From Kribbella kalugense (GTDB lineage: Bacteria; Actinomycetota; Actinomycetes; Propionibacteriales; Kribbellaceae), in assembly GCF_004365875.1 (NCBI RefSeq), contig NZ_SODF01000003.1:853763-917762 (forward strand): a stretch of 64,000 bases of DNA, in the 5' to 3' direction. The notes beneath the pieces are model-generated. The model ran no database searches. It was not told the origin of the DNA and worked only from the letters and a program-made list of their open reading frames with translations. The translations under genes and the position numbers were made by a program. Positions 43,043 to 52,361 of this stretch are shown here, in pieces. The first letter of the stretch is position 1. The number at the start of each line of letters is the position of its first letter.

Positions 43043-44788
43043 TCACTCGAGCCGAGCAAGCTCCTCTTCGACCACTTCCGGGCCCAGTTTGGTGAAGATC
43101 GGCGTCGGTGCGGGGACCGGCGTACCGGGTACGACGGGCTCGGACGCCCAGCGTGGCTGGTCGGTGTAGTCGCCGGTGATGATCGGGTACGACGGCCCGC
43201 CGTCGAGGTCATCGACCTCGCGGATCTCCGGCTGCGGCAGGAACGTCCCGGTCCCGCCGAGCGCCTCGTGCACCCGTTGCGCCGAGTGCGGGAGGAACGG
43301 CGCGAGCAGCCGGTTGCTATCAGCCACCACCTGCGCGGCGACGTGCAGGATCGTTGCCTTCCGCTCCGGGTCGGTCTCCTTCCACGGCGCCTGCTGGGAG
43401 AGGTACTGGTTCGCCTCGGCCGCGTTGTGCATCGCCGCACCGATTCCCGCCTTCAACCGGTGATGGTGAATGTGGTCGCCGACCGTCTCGAAGGCCTTCT
43501 TGCTGCTGGCAAGCAACTCCTGGTCCGCCGTGGTCAGCGACACCGCCGCGGGGATCGCGCCGAAGTTCTTCGCGATCATCGACGCGGTCCGGTTGACCAG
43601 GTTGCCCCAGGTGCCGACCAGCTCGTCGTTGTTCCGCCGGACGAACTCCGGCCAGGTGAAGGCCGTGTCCTGGGTCTCTGGCCCGGCGACCGAGATGAAA
43701 TACCGCAGCGCGTCCGGGCCGTACCGCTCCAGCACGTCCCGCACGTAGATCACCACCGACCGGGACGACGAGAACTTCCGGCCCGCCATGGTGAGGAACT
43801 CGCTGCTCACCACCTCCGACGGCAGATTCAGTACGCCGTACTTCCCGGGCGACGCGTCGTACCCGAGGAGCTCGGCAGGCCAGATCTGGGCGTGGAAGGT
43901 GATGTTGTCCTTGCCCATGAAGTAGTACGACTGCGCCTCCGGATCGTTCCACCACTTCCGCCACGCATCCGGATCGCCCGTCCGCCGAGCCCACTCGATG
44001 CTGGCCGACAAGTAGCCGATGACGGCGTCGAACCACACGTACAGCCGCTTACTGTCCCAGCCCGGTAGCGGCACCGGGACGCCCCAGTCGATGTCGCGCG
44101 TCATCGCCCGCGGCCGGACGTCGTCGAGCAGGTTGAGGGCGAACTTGAGTACGTTCGGCCGCCAGCCGGTGCGGGTCTGCAACCAGGCGCCGAGCTGGTC
44201 GGCCAGCGCCGGCAGGTCGAGGAAGAAGTGCTCGGTCTCGACGAAGACCGGCGTCTCGCCGTTGATCCGGCTGTGTGGGTTGCCGAGGTCGATCGCGTCG
44301 AGCTGGTTCCCGCAGTTGTCGCACTGGTCGCCGCGGGCACCGTCGTACCCGCAGATCGGGCAGGTGCCCTCGATGTAGCGGTCCGGCAGGGTGCGGCCGG
44401 TGGACGGCGAGATCGCGCCCATCGTGGTCCGGGTGACCAGATATCCGTTGCGGTAAAGGGTTGTGAAGATTTCCTGCGCGACCGCGTAGTGGTTGCGGGT
44501 GGTCGATCGGGTGAACAGGTCGTAGGACAGGCCGAGCCCGTGCAGGTCCTCGACGATGACCCGGTTGTAGCGATCCGCGAGCTCCCGCGGACTGACCCCT
44601 TCCCGCTCCGCTTCGACCAGGATCGGCGTACCGTGCTCATCCGTTCCCGACACCATGAGTACGTCGTGACCCGCCATCCGCGCGTACCGGCTGAAAACGT
44701 CGGAGGGAACACCGAAGCCGGAGACGTGGCCGATATGCCTGGGACCGTTCGTGTACGGCCAGGCCACAGCGGACAGGATCGTGGTCAT
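43043..44788 (-). CDS. metG: Methionyl-tRNA synthetase, KFSSS-motif type (second copy)
   Basis: Charges tRNA-Met in the cytoplasm. About 581 residues from ATG 44788 (a TTG/ATG pair at 44818 is possible). The class I HIGH site is HIGHVSGF near residue 17, the connective peptide has a four-Cys zinc knuckle (CPICGYDGARGDQCDNCG), and the second ATP site reads KFSSSR in place of KMSKS. This resembles the MetRS of Streptomyces. A KMSKS-type copy lies at 54431-55996, so the genome has two. The insertion between tatD and that copy suggests this one was acquired. Confidence 0.93.
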   Translation of the reverse strand: MTTILSAVAWPYTNGPRHIGHVSGFGVPSDVFSRYARMAGHDVLMVSGTDEHGTPILVEAEREGVSPRELADRYNRVIVEDLHGLGLSYDLFTRSTTRNHYAVAQEIFTTLYRNGYLVTRTTMGAISPSTGRTLPDRYIEGTCPICGYDGARGDQCDNCGNQLDAIDLGNPHSRINGETPVFVETEHFFLDLPALADQLGAWLQTRTGWRPNVLKFALNLLDDVRPRAMTRDIDWGVPVPLPGWDSKRLYVWFDAVIGYLSASIEWARRTGDPDAWRKWWNDPEAQSYYFMGKDNITFHAQIWPAELLGYDASPGKYGVLNLPSEVVSSEFLTMAGRKFSSSRSVVIYVRDVLERYGPDALRYFISVAGPETQDTAFTWPEFVRRNNDELVGTWGNLVNRTASMIAKNFGAIPAAVSLTTADQELLASSKKAFETVGDHIHHHRLKAGIGAAMHNAAEANQYLSQQAPWKETDPERKATILHVAAQVVADSNRLLAPFLPHSAQRVHEALGGTGTFLPQPEIREVDDLDGGPSYPIITGDYTDQPRWASEPVVPGTPVPAPTPIFTKLGPEVVEEELARLE

Positions 44789-44934
44789 GCGATCGACTGT
44801 AGAAGGGCGACTCATCAAGGGCGACGGGTTTAGCCAGCCGGATCGTGCAGGAAGTCAGCAGGTGGAGCGATGTCCGGGGCGCGGTCGGGCCGATTAGGTT
44901 GCGAGTCGGTTCCGCCCGACGACAGGAGCAACCG

Positions 44935-47085
44935 ATGAGACTCCGGATCAGCGCCCTCCTCGCCGTTCTCGGTGTGGTGATGGCGACGACGACCACAGGG
45001 CCAGCCGCAGCCGCGGCGCCGATTCCCGTGCAGGTGCTGAGCCTGACCGACCTGCACGGGTACCTGTCCGAGAGCGAGAACCTGACCATCGCCGGCCCGT
45101 CGGGCACTCAGCAGGTCGGCGGCGCGGCGTACCTGAAGGCGCACCTCGACCAGCTCCGGGCCGGCAAGCCGAACAGCTTCCTGATCGGGTCGGGCGACCA
45201 GTTCAGCGGCTGGCCGGACTACACCCAGGCGTTCGCGAACGAGCCGACGATCGAGGTGACGAACGCGCTCGGGATGGACTTCGACGTGGCCGGCAATCAC
45301 GAGTTCGACCGGGAGTTCCCGTTCCTGCGCCGGATGCAGACCGGCGCCTGCTACGGCAAGCCGGGCTTCGACTCCTGCTTCAAGGACTCGACCGGCCGGA
45401 ACTTCCACGGCACGGACTACGCGTACCACGCGGCCAACATCGTGGACCGACGGACGAGGCGGCCGGTGCTGCCGCCGTACTGGATCGCGAGGGCGGGGTC
45501 GCAGCGGATCGGTTTCATCGGGCTCGGATTCCCGGGGACGCCGACCGAGACGCTGTCGATCGACGGGTCCGGGCTCGAGTTCCAGGGCGTCGTGGACGCC
45601 GCGAACCGGGCCGCGGCCGAGCTGAAGGCCAAAGGCGTGAACGCGATCGTGGTCAGCATGCACGAGGGCGGACAGCAGGGCGGGTTGTACGACGAATGCA
45701 AGAACCCGACCGGCCCGATCTTCGACGCCGCCCGCGCGATGTCTCCGGATATCGACGTGATCCTCGGCGGTCATTGGCACACCGCGTTCAACTGCATGAT
45801 CCCGGACCCGAACGGCGTACCCCGGCCGGTGCTCGAGGCAAGCAACCACGGCCGCGTGCTCGGCGAGGTGAATCTGTCGCTCGACCCGGCGACCGGTGAG
45901 GTGATCCGGTCGGCGACCACGGCCACCAACCACGCGGTCACCAAGGACGTCACGCCCGATCCGAAGCTCCAGAAGATTGTGAAGTACTGGATGGACAAGT
46001 GGACGGTCCGGCAGGCGCAGCCGCTCGCGAAGCTCGACCGCGACCTCGACTTCGCCACCACGGCGGAGAGCCGCACCGGCAACTTGGTCGCCGACCTCTA
46101 CAAGGCCGAGGCAGACGGCGACTTAGCTCTGGTGCCGGCCGATCTCGGTGTCGACGTGATCGCCGCCGGGCTGAAGGCCGGGCCGGTGACGTACGGCGAA
46201 GCATGGCCGGTCGCCGGGATCTCGCCGATCACCACGCTGGCGATGAAGGGTTCGACGGTCGAGGCGGTCCTCGAGCAGCAATGGATACCACCGGCGTACG
46301 GCTGCAGCCGGCTGTCCGCGCTCGCAACGTCGGCCAACTTCCGCTACACCTACGACCTCGGCCGACCGGTCGGCGACCGGATCGATCCGGCGAAAGTCCT
46401 GATCAACGGGAGGCCGCTGCAACTCGACAAGACCTACCGGGTGACGACGAGCGCCGCGATGCCCCTACACGGAGCGCAGTACGGCTATCCGGGGTTCCAG
46501 CAGTACACCAAACTGACCCGGGCTCCGAAGATGGGGCAGGAGGTGTTCCTCAACTATCTGCGCACGCATCCGTTGCTCAAAGCACCCAGTCTCGGACGGG
46601 TGACCGCGATTCCCGGTACGCCGCCGCCGGCCGACGGACCCTTCGGTCCGTTGAATCTCCTGCCACAGAACGAGATGACGGCCACCGCGACCAGTCAGGG
46701 ATCACCGGCGTACGCCGCGCCCGGAGCGATCGACGGCAACTGCGCGACGATGTGGCACTCGAACTGGAGTCCGCATGCACCGCTCCCGCAGTACATCACC
46801 CTCGATCTGAAGACGCCGCGCGCGATCGAAGCACTCGTCTACACCCCACGTCAGGACGCCGACGTCCCGAACGGCCGGATCTCGTCGTACGACGTCCAGA
46901 CGAGCGTCGACGGCGTCACGTTCACCTCGGTGACGAAGGGCTCCTGGGACGGCAGCATCGACGCGAAGATCGCCAGGTTCCCAGCGGCTACGACGGCACG
47001 GTTCGTACGTCTCGTCGGGCTGGCGGGCGGTGCGGACTATGCGGCCGCGACGGAGCTCAATATAGCTCTAGCTCCGGGTTCCTGA
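44935..47085 (+). CDS. Secreted 5'-nucleotidase/metallophosphoesterase with C-terminal F5/8 (discoidin) domain
   Basis: A 716-residue exported enzyme. A signal peptide spans residues 1-28 (ending GPAAAAAP). The calcineurin-like domain has LTDLHGYL, GSGDQFSG, AGNHEFD and GGHWHTAF, the di-metal site of UshA-type nucleotidases. The 5'-nucleotidase C-terminal domain includes AESRTGNLVADLY and a TTSAAM strand. From ~590 a discoidin/F5-8 type C domain (AIDGNCATMWHSNWS, YITLDLKTPRAIEALVYTPRQD) likely binds surface sugars. ATG 44935 has GGAG upstream. The 3' end overlaps the AraC gene by 29 bp. Confidence 0.92.
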   Translation: MRLRISALLAVLGVVMATTTTGPAAAAAPIPVQVLSLTDLHGYLSESENLTIAGPSGTQQVGGAAYLKAHLDQLRAGKPNSFLIGSGDQFSGWPDYTQAFANEPTIEVTNALGMDFDVAGNHEFDREFPFLRRMQTGACYGKPGFDSCFKDSTGRNFHGTDYAYHAANIVDRRTRRPVLPPYWIARAGSQRIGFIGLGFPGTPTETLSIDGSGLEFQGVVDAANRAAAELKAKGVNAIVVSMHEGGQQGGLYDECKNPTGPIFDAARAMSPDIDVILGGHWHTAFNCMIPDPNGVPRPVLEASNHGRVLGEVNLSLDPATGEVIRSATTATNHAVTKDVTPDPKLQKIVKYWMDKWTVRQAQPLAKLDRDLDFATTAESRTGNLVADLYKAEADGDLALVPADLGVDVIAAGLKAGPVTYGEAWPVAGISPITTLAMKGSTVEAVLEQQWIPPAYGCSRLSALATSANFRYTYDLGRPVGDRIDPAKVLINGRPLQLDKTYRVTTSAAMPLHGAQYGYPGFQQYTKLTRAPKMGQEVFLNYLRTHPLLKAPSLGRVTAIPGTPPPADGPFGPLNLLPQNEMTATATSQGSPAYAAPGAIDGNCATMWHSNWSPHAPLPQYITLDLKTPRAIEALVYTPRQDADVPNGRISSYDVQTSVDGVTFTSVTKGSWDGSIDAKIARFPAATTARFVRLVGLAGGADYAAATELNIALAPGS

Positions 47086-47974
47086 CTGTGTTGCGGTGGG
47101 CGGTGGGAGGCATGCCGTAGCGGCGGGCGAACTGGCGGCTGAGGTAGTGCGGGGAGTCGAAGCCGACCGCGGCGGCGATCTGCGCGACCGACATGTCGGT
47201 TGCCCCCAGCAACTCGGCCGCCCGCTGCAATCGGAGTGCGAGTACGACGTTCATGATCGAGTCGCCGACCTGTTCCTTGAACAGGTGTGCCAATCGGGAG
47301 ACTGACACCTGCGCCAGGCCGGCGAGTGAGGTCAGGGTGTGCGGCCGGGCCGGGTCCGCGGTGATTGCCTCGAGCACCAGATGAACGCGGGCGTCCAGCT
47401 GCTGCGTCTCCCGGCGCAGGCTGGCGACCGCGGTCAGTAGCACCTCCTCGATGCCGTTCATCGTCAGCTCGGTCGCGACGCTCTTCTCGAGCAGGTGCAG
47501 CTCGGTGTCGCCGGTCGGGGACAGCCCGGCCCGCTGCGCATCCCGGTGCAGCCGGTCGAACGCCGACACCACGCGGTCGGTCTCCGACGACCTGGCCAAC
47601 CGCACGTACGACAGGCCCGGCATTGCCTGCGGCAACGACAGCCACGAGTGCCACTCACGCCGTGGCTGGAAGTGCGCCCACCACGACTCCCAGTACGTGC
47701 CGACGGTGCCGTAGTCGTGCGGCGTACCCGGGCTGACCAGTACGACGTCCCCGTGGCGCAGCGTCAGCCTGTTCTGGCCGATCAGGTACCGGCCCGTTCC
47801 GGACGCGGTGTAGAGCAGGTACCAGCTGCCGACACCGTCCGGGCGTACGACGCGATAGTCGCCGCCGCTGTGGAAGTGGCCGGTCACCAGTTTGCTCGGC
47901 GGCGGGATCTCGCTGTACAGCTCGATCAGCACCTGGGTAGCAAGATCGTGCTCGAAGTCAGCAGGCTCCGTCAT
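47057..47974 (-). CDS. AraC-family regulator of the alpha-galactoside operon
   Basis: A 305-residue regulator. The N-terminal cupin sugar sensor includes LVSPGTPHDYGTVGTYW. The C-terminal double helix-turn-helix reads TLTSLAGLAQVSVSRLAHLFKEQVG and MSVAQIAAAVGFDSPHYLSRQFARRYGMPPTAHR, as in AraC/XylS proteins. It is divergent from the GH36 gene with 75 bp between, so it probably activates that operon on sensing an alpha-galactoside. ATG 47974 is preferred over far-upstream frames, which run antisense to the GH36 gene. Confidence 0.92.
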   Translation of the reverse strand: MTEPADFEHDLATQVLIELYSEIPPPSKLVTGHFHSGGDYRVVRPDGVGSWYLLYTASGTGRYLIGQNRLTLRHGDVVLVSPGTPHDYGTVGTYWESWWAHFQPRREWHSWLSLPQAMPGLSYVRLARSSETDRVVSAFDRLHRDAQRAGLSPTGDTELHLLEKSVATELTMNGIEEVLLTAVASLRRETQQLDARVHLVLEAITADPARPHTLTSLAGLAQVSVSRLAHLFKEQVGDSIMNVVLALRLQRAAELLGATDMSVAQIAAAVGFDSPHYLSRQFARRYGMPPTAHRNTVRNPELELY

Positions 47975-48049
47975 GGTGGATCTCCCCTCAGGGCCTCCAA
48001 GATTAGCGGCACAGCAGCAAGATCCTGCACCCGACGAATCGAGTGATCT

Positions 48050-49360
48050 GTGCCTTTCGCCCCCGTCGCCGAGCTGGAGTACGACGCGTCCACGCTGATC
48101 TTCGAGCACGGCTGGCAGTCGTGGAGCCCCAGCGGCTGGTACCGGCTCGACGCGCGTCCGCCCCGGCCGACCGCCCCGAACCATCACGTGATGGCGTACC
48201 GCCCAGGCGTCGAGGCCAGCCGGTTCCAGGGCGAGGGCCTGCTCGCGGTCGCGACCGGCAGCGAGGTCGTGGTGACGGCCGCCAGCACGCCCGACGCGGT
48301 CCCGTCGATCCGCGCCGAGGTTCGCGGCGACCGGCTGGTGATCTCGGCGGACGGCGAGGTCCAGGTGAGGACGAGCAACCAGGCGAACCCGAACCAGGCG
48401 CTGGCGGACTGGGCTGACACGTTCAGCGCGCCACCGATCCGAGTCTTCGGTCCGTCGTGGTGCAGCTGGTACGCGTACTGGGGCAAGGTCACCGAACGCG
48501 ACGTGATGACCGAGGTCCGCCAGTTCGACCAGCACGACCTCAGTGTCGACCTGGTCCTGCTCGACGAGGGCTACCAAGCGGCCATCGGCGACTGGTTGAC
48601 GCCCCGCGATGACTTCGGGTCGACGGTCCGACTCGCCGCCGACATCCGCTCCAGCGGACGACGAGCAGGCATCTGGGTGGCTCCGTTCCTGGTCGGCAGC
48701 GGCAGCGAGACGGCTCGCCTGCACCCCGACTGGCTGGTCCCCGGGATCAGCGCCGGCACCAACTGGGGCCAGGAGCAACTAGTGCTGGACGTGACCCACC
48801 CGGGCGCCGCACGGCATATCCAGGACGTGTTCACCGAGCTGTGCCGGCAGGGGTACGACCATTTCAAGCTCGACTTCGTGTACGCCGGTGCGATCGACGG
48901 ACCGCGACACGAGCAGCTCGACGGCATCGCGGCGTACCGGCACGGACTGCGGTTGCTGCGGGAGGCCGTCGGACCGAACCGGATCCTGCACGGCTGCGGC
49001 GCCCCGATCCTGCCGAGCCTCGGGCTGGTCGACTGCATGCGGATCTCACCGGACACCGATCCGATGGTCGAGCCACCGTCCGGCGACATCAGTCAGCCCG
49101 GTCAGCGCGGCGCTCGGTCCACGTCGGTGGCGCGCGAGTTCCTGCACGGCCGGTGGTGGGCCAACGACTCCGACTGCCTGATCGTGCGGCCCGATGTCCA
49201 GGAGCGGGAGATCTGGGCCGAACACATCTCCCAAGGTCCAGGACTGCGGATGTCGAGCGATCCGATCGGCGAGCTCGATCGGTGGGGCCTCGATCGCACC
49301 CGCGAGCTGCTCGTCCCGAGCTCGCCGCGGCCGCATCCCCTGAAGGATCCCGATGCTTAG
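48050..49360 (+). CDS. GH36-family alpha-galactosidase
   Basis: Releases terminal alpha-1,6-galactose from melibiose- or raffinose-type sugars. The 436-residue protein has WCSWYAYWG at the barrel start, the nucleophile in DHFKLDFVYAGA, and the acid/base Asp region CMRISPDTDP, the GH36 pattern. It is far shorter than typical ~700-residue enzymes because the N-terminal beta-sandwich is reduced, as in some actinobacterial members. No signal peptide, so it hydrolyses imported sugar inside the cell. It overlaps the first permease gene by eight bases. Confidence 0.9.
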   Translation: MPFAPVAELEYDASTLIFEHGWQSWSPSGWYRLDARPPRPTAPNHHVMAYRPGVEASRFQGEGLLAVATGSEVVVTAASTPDAVPSIRAEVRGDRLVISADGEVQVRTSNQANPNQALADWADTFSAPPIRVFGPSWCSWYAYWGKVTERDVMTEVRQFDQHDLSVDLVLLDEGYQAAIGDWLTPRDDFGSTVRLAADIRSSGRRAGIWVAPFLVGSGSETARLHPDWLVPGISAGTNWGQEQLVLDVTHPGAARHIQDVFTELCRQGYDHFKLDFVYAGAIDGPRHEQLDGIAAYRHGLRLLREAVGPNRILHGCGAPILPSLGLVDCMRISPDTDPMVEPPSGDISQPGQRGARSTSVAREFLHGRWWANDSDCLIVRPDVQEREIWAEHISQGPGLRMSSDPIGELDRWGLDRTRELLVPSSPRPHPLKDPDA

Positions 49361-50267
49361 GCCGGCACCACGCCGTACCCGCCGGATCGGACGCGGTCGG
49401 CAGACGGCCGTCGCCTATGCCCTGCTAGCGCCGAGCCTGGTCGGCGTCCTCGGCTTCCTGCTCGCGCCGGTAGTGATCGTCCTCGTGCTCAGCCTGTTCG
49501 ACTGGAAGTTGCTGTCGACACCGGAATTCATTGGACTCGCCAACTACCGAAAGCTGTTCACCGACTCCGACGTCTGGCACTCGCTGCTGGTCACGTTGTA
49601 CTACGTGGTGATCTGCGTGCCCGGCACAACGATCCTGAGTCTGCTCCTGGCGCTCCTGGTCGACCGCAAGCTGCGCGGGATGAAGTACTTCCGGGCGCTG
49701 CTGGTGATCCCGTGGATGGCGACACCCGTTGCCCTCGGCCTCGTCTGGAGCTGGATCTTCGACCCGGGTCGCGGTGCGCTGAACCAGTTCCTCGGACTGT
49801 TCGGCATCCACGGTCCCGCCTGGCTGTCGTCGCCGGTGCTGGCGATGCCGAGTGTCGCGGCGGTGCACATCTGGCAGTTCGCCGGGTACAACATGTTGTT
49901 CTTCCTGGCCGGCCTGCAGAACATCCCGCGATCGTTGCGGGAGGCATCGTCCCTCGACGGCGCCTCGCCGGTCGCGCACTTCTTCACGATCACGCTCCCG
50001 CTGCTGCGGCCGACGATGCTGTTCGTGCTGATCACCAACGTGATCGGCTCGTTCCAGGCCTTCGACACGATCTTCGTGATGACCGAGGGCGGACCGGGTG
50101 ACAGCACCGAAGTGACGACGTACCTGATCTACGACGAGGCGTTCAAGAAGTTCGACTTCGGCTACGCGTCGACGATCTCGGTGCTGCTGTTCGCGGTGGT
50201 GCTGGTCGCGACGATCTCCCAGTTCGTGTACTTCGAACGCCGTACAACCTACGAGGTGTCCGGATGA
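49353..50267 (+). CDS. Sugar ABC transporter permease (MalF type)
   Basis: A 304-residue inner-membrane permease of carbohydrate uptake family CUT1. About six hydrophobic helices start with AYALLAPSLVGVLGFLLAPVV. The EAA loop that contacts the ATPase is REASSLDGASPVAHFFTITLPLLRPT. It overlaps both neighbours (8 bp with the galactosidase, 4 bp with the next permease). The matching ATPase is not encoded here; CUT1 systems often share a MsiK-type ATPase from elsewhere in the genome. Confidence 0.93.
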   Translation: MLRPAPRRTRRIGRGRQTAVAYALLAPSLVGVLGFLLAPVVIVLVLSLFDWKLLSTPEFIGLANYRKLFTDSDVWHSLLVTLYYVVICVPGTTILSLLLALLVDRKLRGMKYFRALLVIPWMATPVALGLVWSWIFDPGRGALNQFLGLFGIHGPAWLSSPVLAMPSVAAVHIWQFAGYNMLFFLAGLQNIPRSLREASSLDGASPVAHFFTITLPLLRPTMLFVLITNVIGSFQAFDTIFVMTEGGPGDSTEVTTYLIYDEAFKKFDFGYASTISVLLFAVVLVATISQFVYFERRTTYEVSG

Positions 50268-51073
50268 GACTGCGCATTGTCACGTACGCCGTCCTGGTGG
50301 CCGGCTGTCTGTTCGCGATCTTCCCGTACTTCCTGACTCTGCTCACCGCGTTCAAGGGCCCTGGGCAACTGTCGGAGACGATGCCCTGGGAGCCCGGCCT
50401 GCCACCGAGCACGGCCGCGTTCCACCGGTTGTTCGCGTCCGGATTCGGCGGCTACCTGGTCAACACGGCTCTGGTCACGGCGGGGATCACGCTCGGCCAG
50501 GTGGTGTTCGCGATCCTGGCGGCGTACGCGTTCGCGCGGCTGTCGTTCCCCGGCCGGGACGCGTTGTTCTGGGTCTATCTGTCGACATTGATGGTGCCGC
50601 CGGTGGTCACGATGATCCCGCTGTACCTGATGATGCAGAAGCTCGGTCTGGTGGACACGTGGGCCGGCCTGATGCTGCCGACGATGCTCGGTACGCCGTA
50701 CGCGATCTTCCTGCTCCGCCAGTTTTTCCGCGGCATCCCGGTGGATCTCGAGGATGCGGCCCGGATCGACGGGGCCGGGCGGTTCCGGACGCTGGTGTCG
50801 ATCGTGCTGCCGTTGTCGAAACCGATCCTGGTCACCGTCACCACGCTCGCCGTCGTGGCGAACTGGAACAGCTTCCTCTGGCCGCTGATCATCACCAGCA
50901 GCGAGGACAAACGGCTGCTGTCGGTCGGGATCGCCTTGTTCAAGGGGGAGATCGGCGTCGACTACAACGCCGTGATGGCCGGCAGCCTGATCGCGCTGGC
51001 GCCGCTGCTCGTGCTGTTCGTCGTGTTCCAGCGCTTCATCGTCCGCTCGGTCGCTGTTACCGGGCTCAAGTAG
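50264..51073 (+). CDS. Sugar ABC transporter permease (MalG type)
   Basis: A 269-residue partner permease with about six helices, beginning YAVLVAGCLFAIFPYFLTLLTAF. Its EAA loop reads LEDAARIDGAGRFRTLVSIVLPLSKP, and a long periplasmic loop precedes it, the MalG arrangement. The start overlaps the previous stop (ATGA). With the MalF-type protein and the lipoprotein that follows it forms the uptake system for the sugar cleaved by the GH36 enzyme. Confidence 0.93.
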   Translation: MRLRIVTYAVLVAGCLFAIFPYFLTLLTAFKGPGQLSETMPWEPGLPPSTAAFHRLFASGFGGYLVNTALVTAGITLGQVVFAILAAYAFARLSFPGRDALFWVYLSTLMVPPVVTMIPLYLMMQKLGLVDTWAGLMLPTMLGTPYAIFLLRQFFRGIPVDLEDAARIDGAGRFRTLVSIVLPLSKPILVTVTTLAVVANWNSFLWPLIITSSEDKRLLSVGIALFKGEIGVDYNAVMAGSLIALAPLLVLFVVFQRFIVRSVAVTGLK

Positions 51074-51086
51074 TTCGGAGGCTCTC

Positions 51087-52361
51087 ATGTCTTTGTCCAG
51101 GAGGACTTTTCTGATCGGCGCCGGCAGCGTGCTCGCGCTGGCCGGCTGCGGCTCGTCGAACGACAAAACGAGCAGCGGCGGCGGCAAGGTCGAGCTCGTC
51201 TACCGACTGTGGGACGAGCAGCAGGAGGTCGGCTACAAGGCGGTGTTCGCGGAATTCACCAAGGAGAACCCGGACATCACGGTCCGGATGGAGGTCCTGC
51301 CCTGGGACCAGTACTGGACCAAGCTCACCACCGAGCTGGCCAGCGGCAAGGCGCCGGACGTGTTCTGGCTGACCGTCGACTACTTCCCGGACTTCGCCGG
51401 CAAGGGCGTACTCGCGCCGCTGGACGACCTGATCTCGAAGGCCGGTCTGAAGCTCGACGCGTACAACCCGAACGTCGTGCAGTCGTACAAGTTCGAGGAC
51501 AAGCAGCTGGGGATGCCGAAGGACATGGGCATCGTCGGACTGCTCTACAACAAGGACCTGTTCGCGAAGGCCGGTGTGACGATGCCGGCCGAGCTGACCT
51601 GGGCGCCGGACGGTTCGGGCAGCTTCCTCGAGGTCGCCCGCAAACTGACCGTGGGTACCAAGCAGTGGGGCTTCTGCTCGTGGAACCACAACCAGACCCA
51701 GTGGCTGAACTGGATCGCCTCGAACGGCGGCCAGGCGATGGACAAGCCGTACGGAACCTTCGACTTCGCCGGGCAGAAGTCGGTCGAGGCACTTCAATTC
51801 GCGCGCGACCTGATCTTCAAGTGGAAGGTGTCGCCGGACGGCACCCGGACCAACCCGCCGACCGGGCAGGCGACCGAGATGTTCTACCGGGGCGAGGTCG
51901 CGATGTTCCCGGCGAACAACGCGCTGCTGCCATTCGCGCTGCCCGAGGTGAAGTTCCCGATCGGGGTCGCAGCGATGCCGGCCGGACCGGCCGGGCGCAC
52001 GGTGGTCATCAACGGGCTCGCCGAGACGATGTTCGCGAAGACGAAGCACCCGGACGAGGCCGGCAAGCTGGTCGCGTTCCTCGGCTCGGAGAAGGCGCAG
52101 CGGCTGATGGGCGACGCGGGGTACATCATTCCGGCGTTGACCGACGCCGGCGCCGGGTACCAGGCGTTCTGGAAGAAGAAGGACATCGACGTCAAGCCGT
52201 TCCTCGACTCGGCGGCCGGCAGCACCGTCAACCTCCCGATCGCGGACGGCTGGACGTCGAAGAGCACCGAGATCAACAAGGCCGCCAACGACCTGTTCCT
52301 CGACAAAACCGACGTCGCGTCGATCGCGCAAGCCATGGACAAGATCGGAAACGAAAAGTGA
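51087..52361 (+). CDS. Extracellular sugar-binding lipoprotein of the ABC importer
   Basis: A 424-residue solute-binding protein. The N-terminus SLSRRTFLIGAGSVLALAGCGSS combines a twin-arginine-like RR and a lipobox (LAGC), so it is lipid-anchored outside the membrane at Cys ~22. The mature part has the family-1 binding-protein pattern (YRLWDEQQEVGYKAVFAEFTKENPDI; PDVFWLTVDYFPDFAGKGVLAPLDD). It presents the alpha-galactoside to the permeases. The stop overlaps the dioxygenase start by four bases. Confidence 0.93.
   Translation: MSLSRRTFLIGAGSVLALAGCGSSNDKTSSGGGKVELVYRLWDEQQEVGYKAVFAEFTKENPDITVRMEVLPWDQYWTKLTTELASGKAPDVFWLTVDYFPDFAGKGVLAPLDDLISKAGLKLDAYNPNVVQSYKFEDKQLGMPKDMGIVGLLYNKDLFAKAGVTMPAELTWAPDGSGSFLEVARKLTVGTKQWGFCSWNHNQTQWLNWIASNGGQAMDKPYGTFDFAGQKSVEALQFARDLIFKWKVSPDGTRTNPPTGQATEMFYRGEVAMFPANNALLPFALPEVKFPIGVAAMPAGPAGRTVVINGLAETMFAKTKHPDEAGKLVAFLGSEKAQRLMGDAGYIIPALTDAGAGYQAFWKKKDIDVKPFLDSAAGSTVNLPIADGWTSKSTEINKAANDLFLDKTDVASIAQAMDKIGNEK

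Noticed and set aside
51209..52357. Long open frame running through the sugar-binding protein gene into the dioxygenase
   Set aside because: The upstream part is an out-of-phase shadow of the binding-protein gene. The dioxygenase fold begins at GTG 52358 with a coupled GTGA start.
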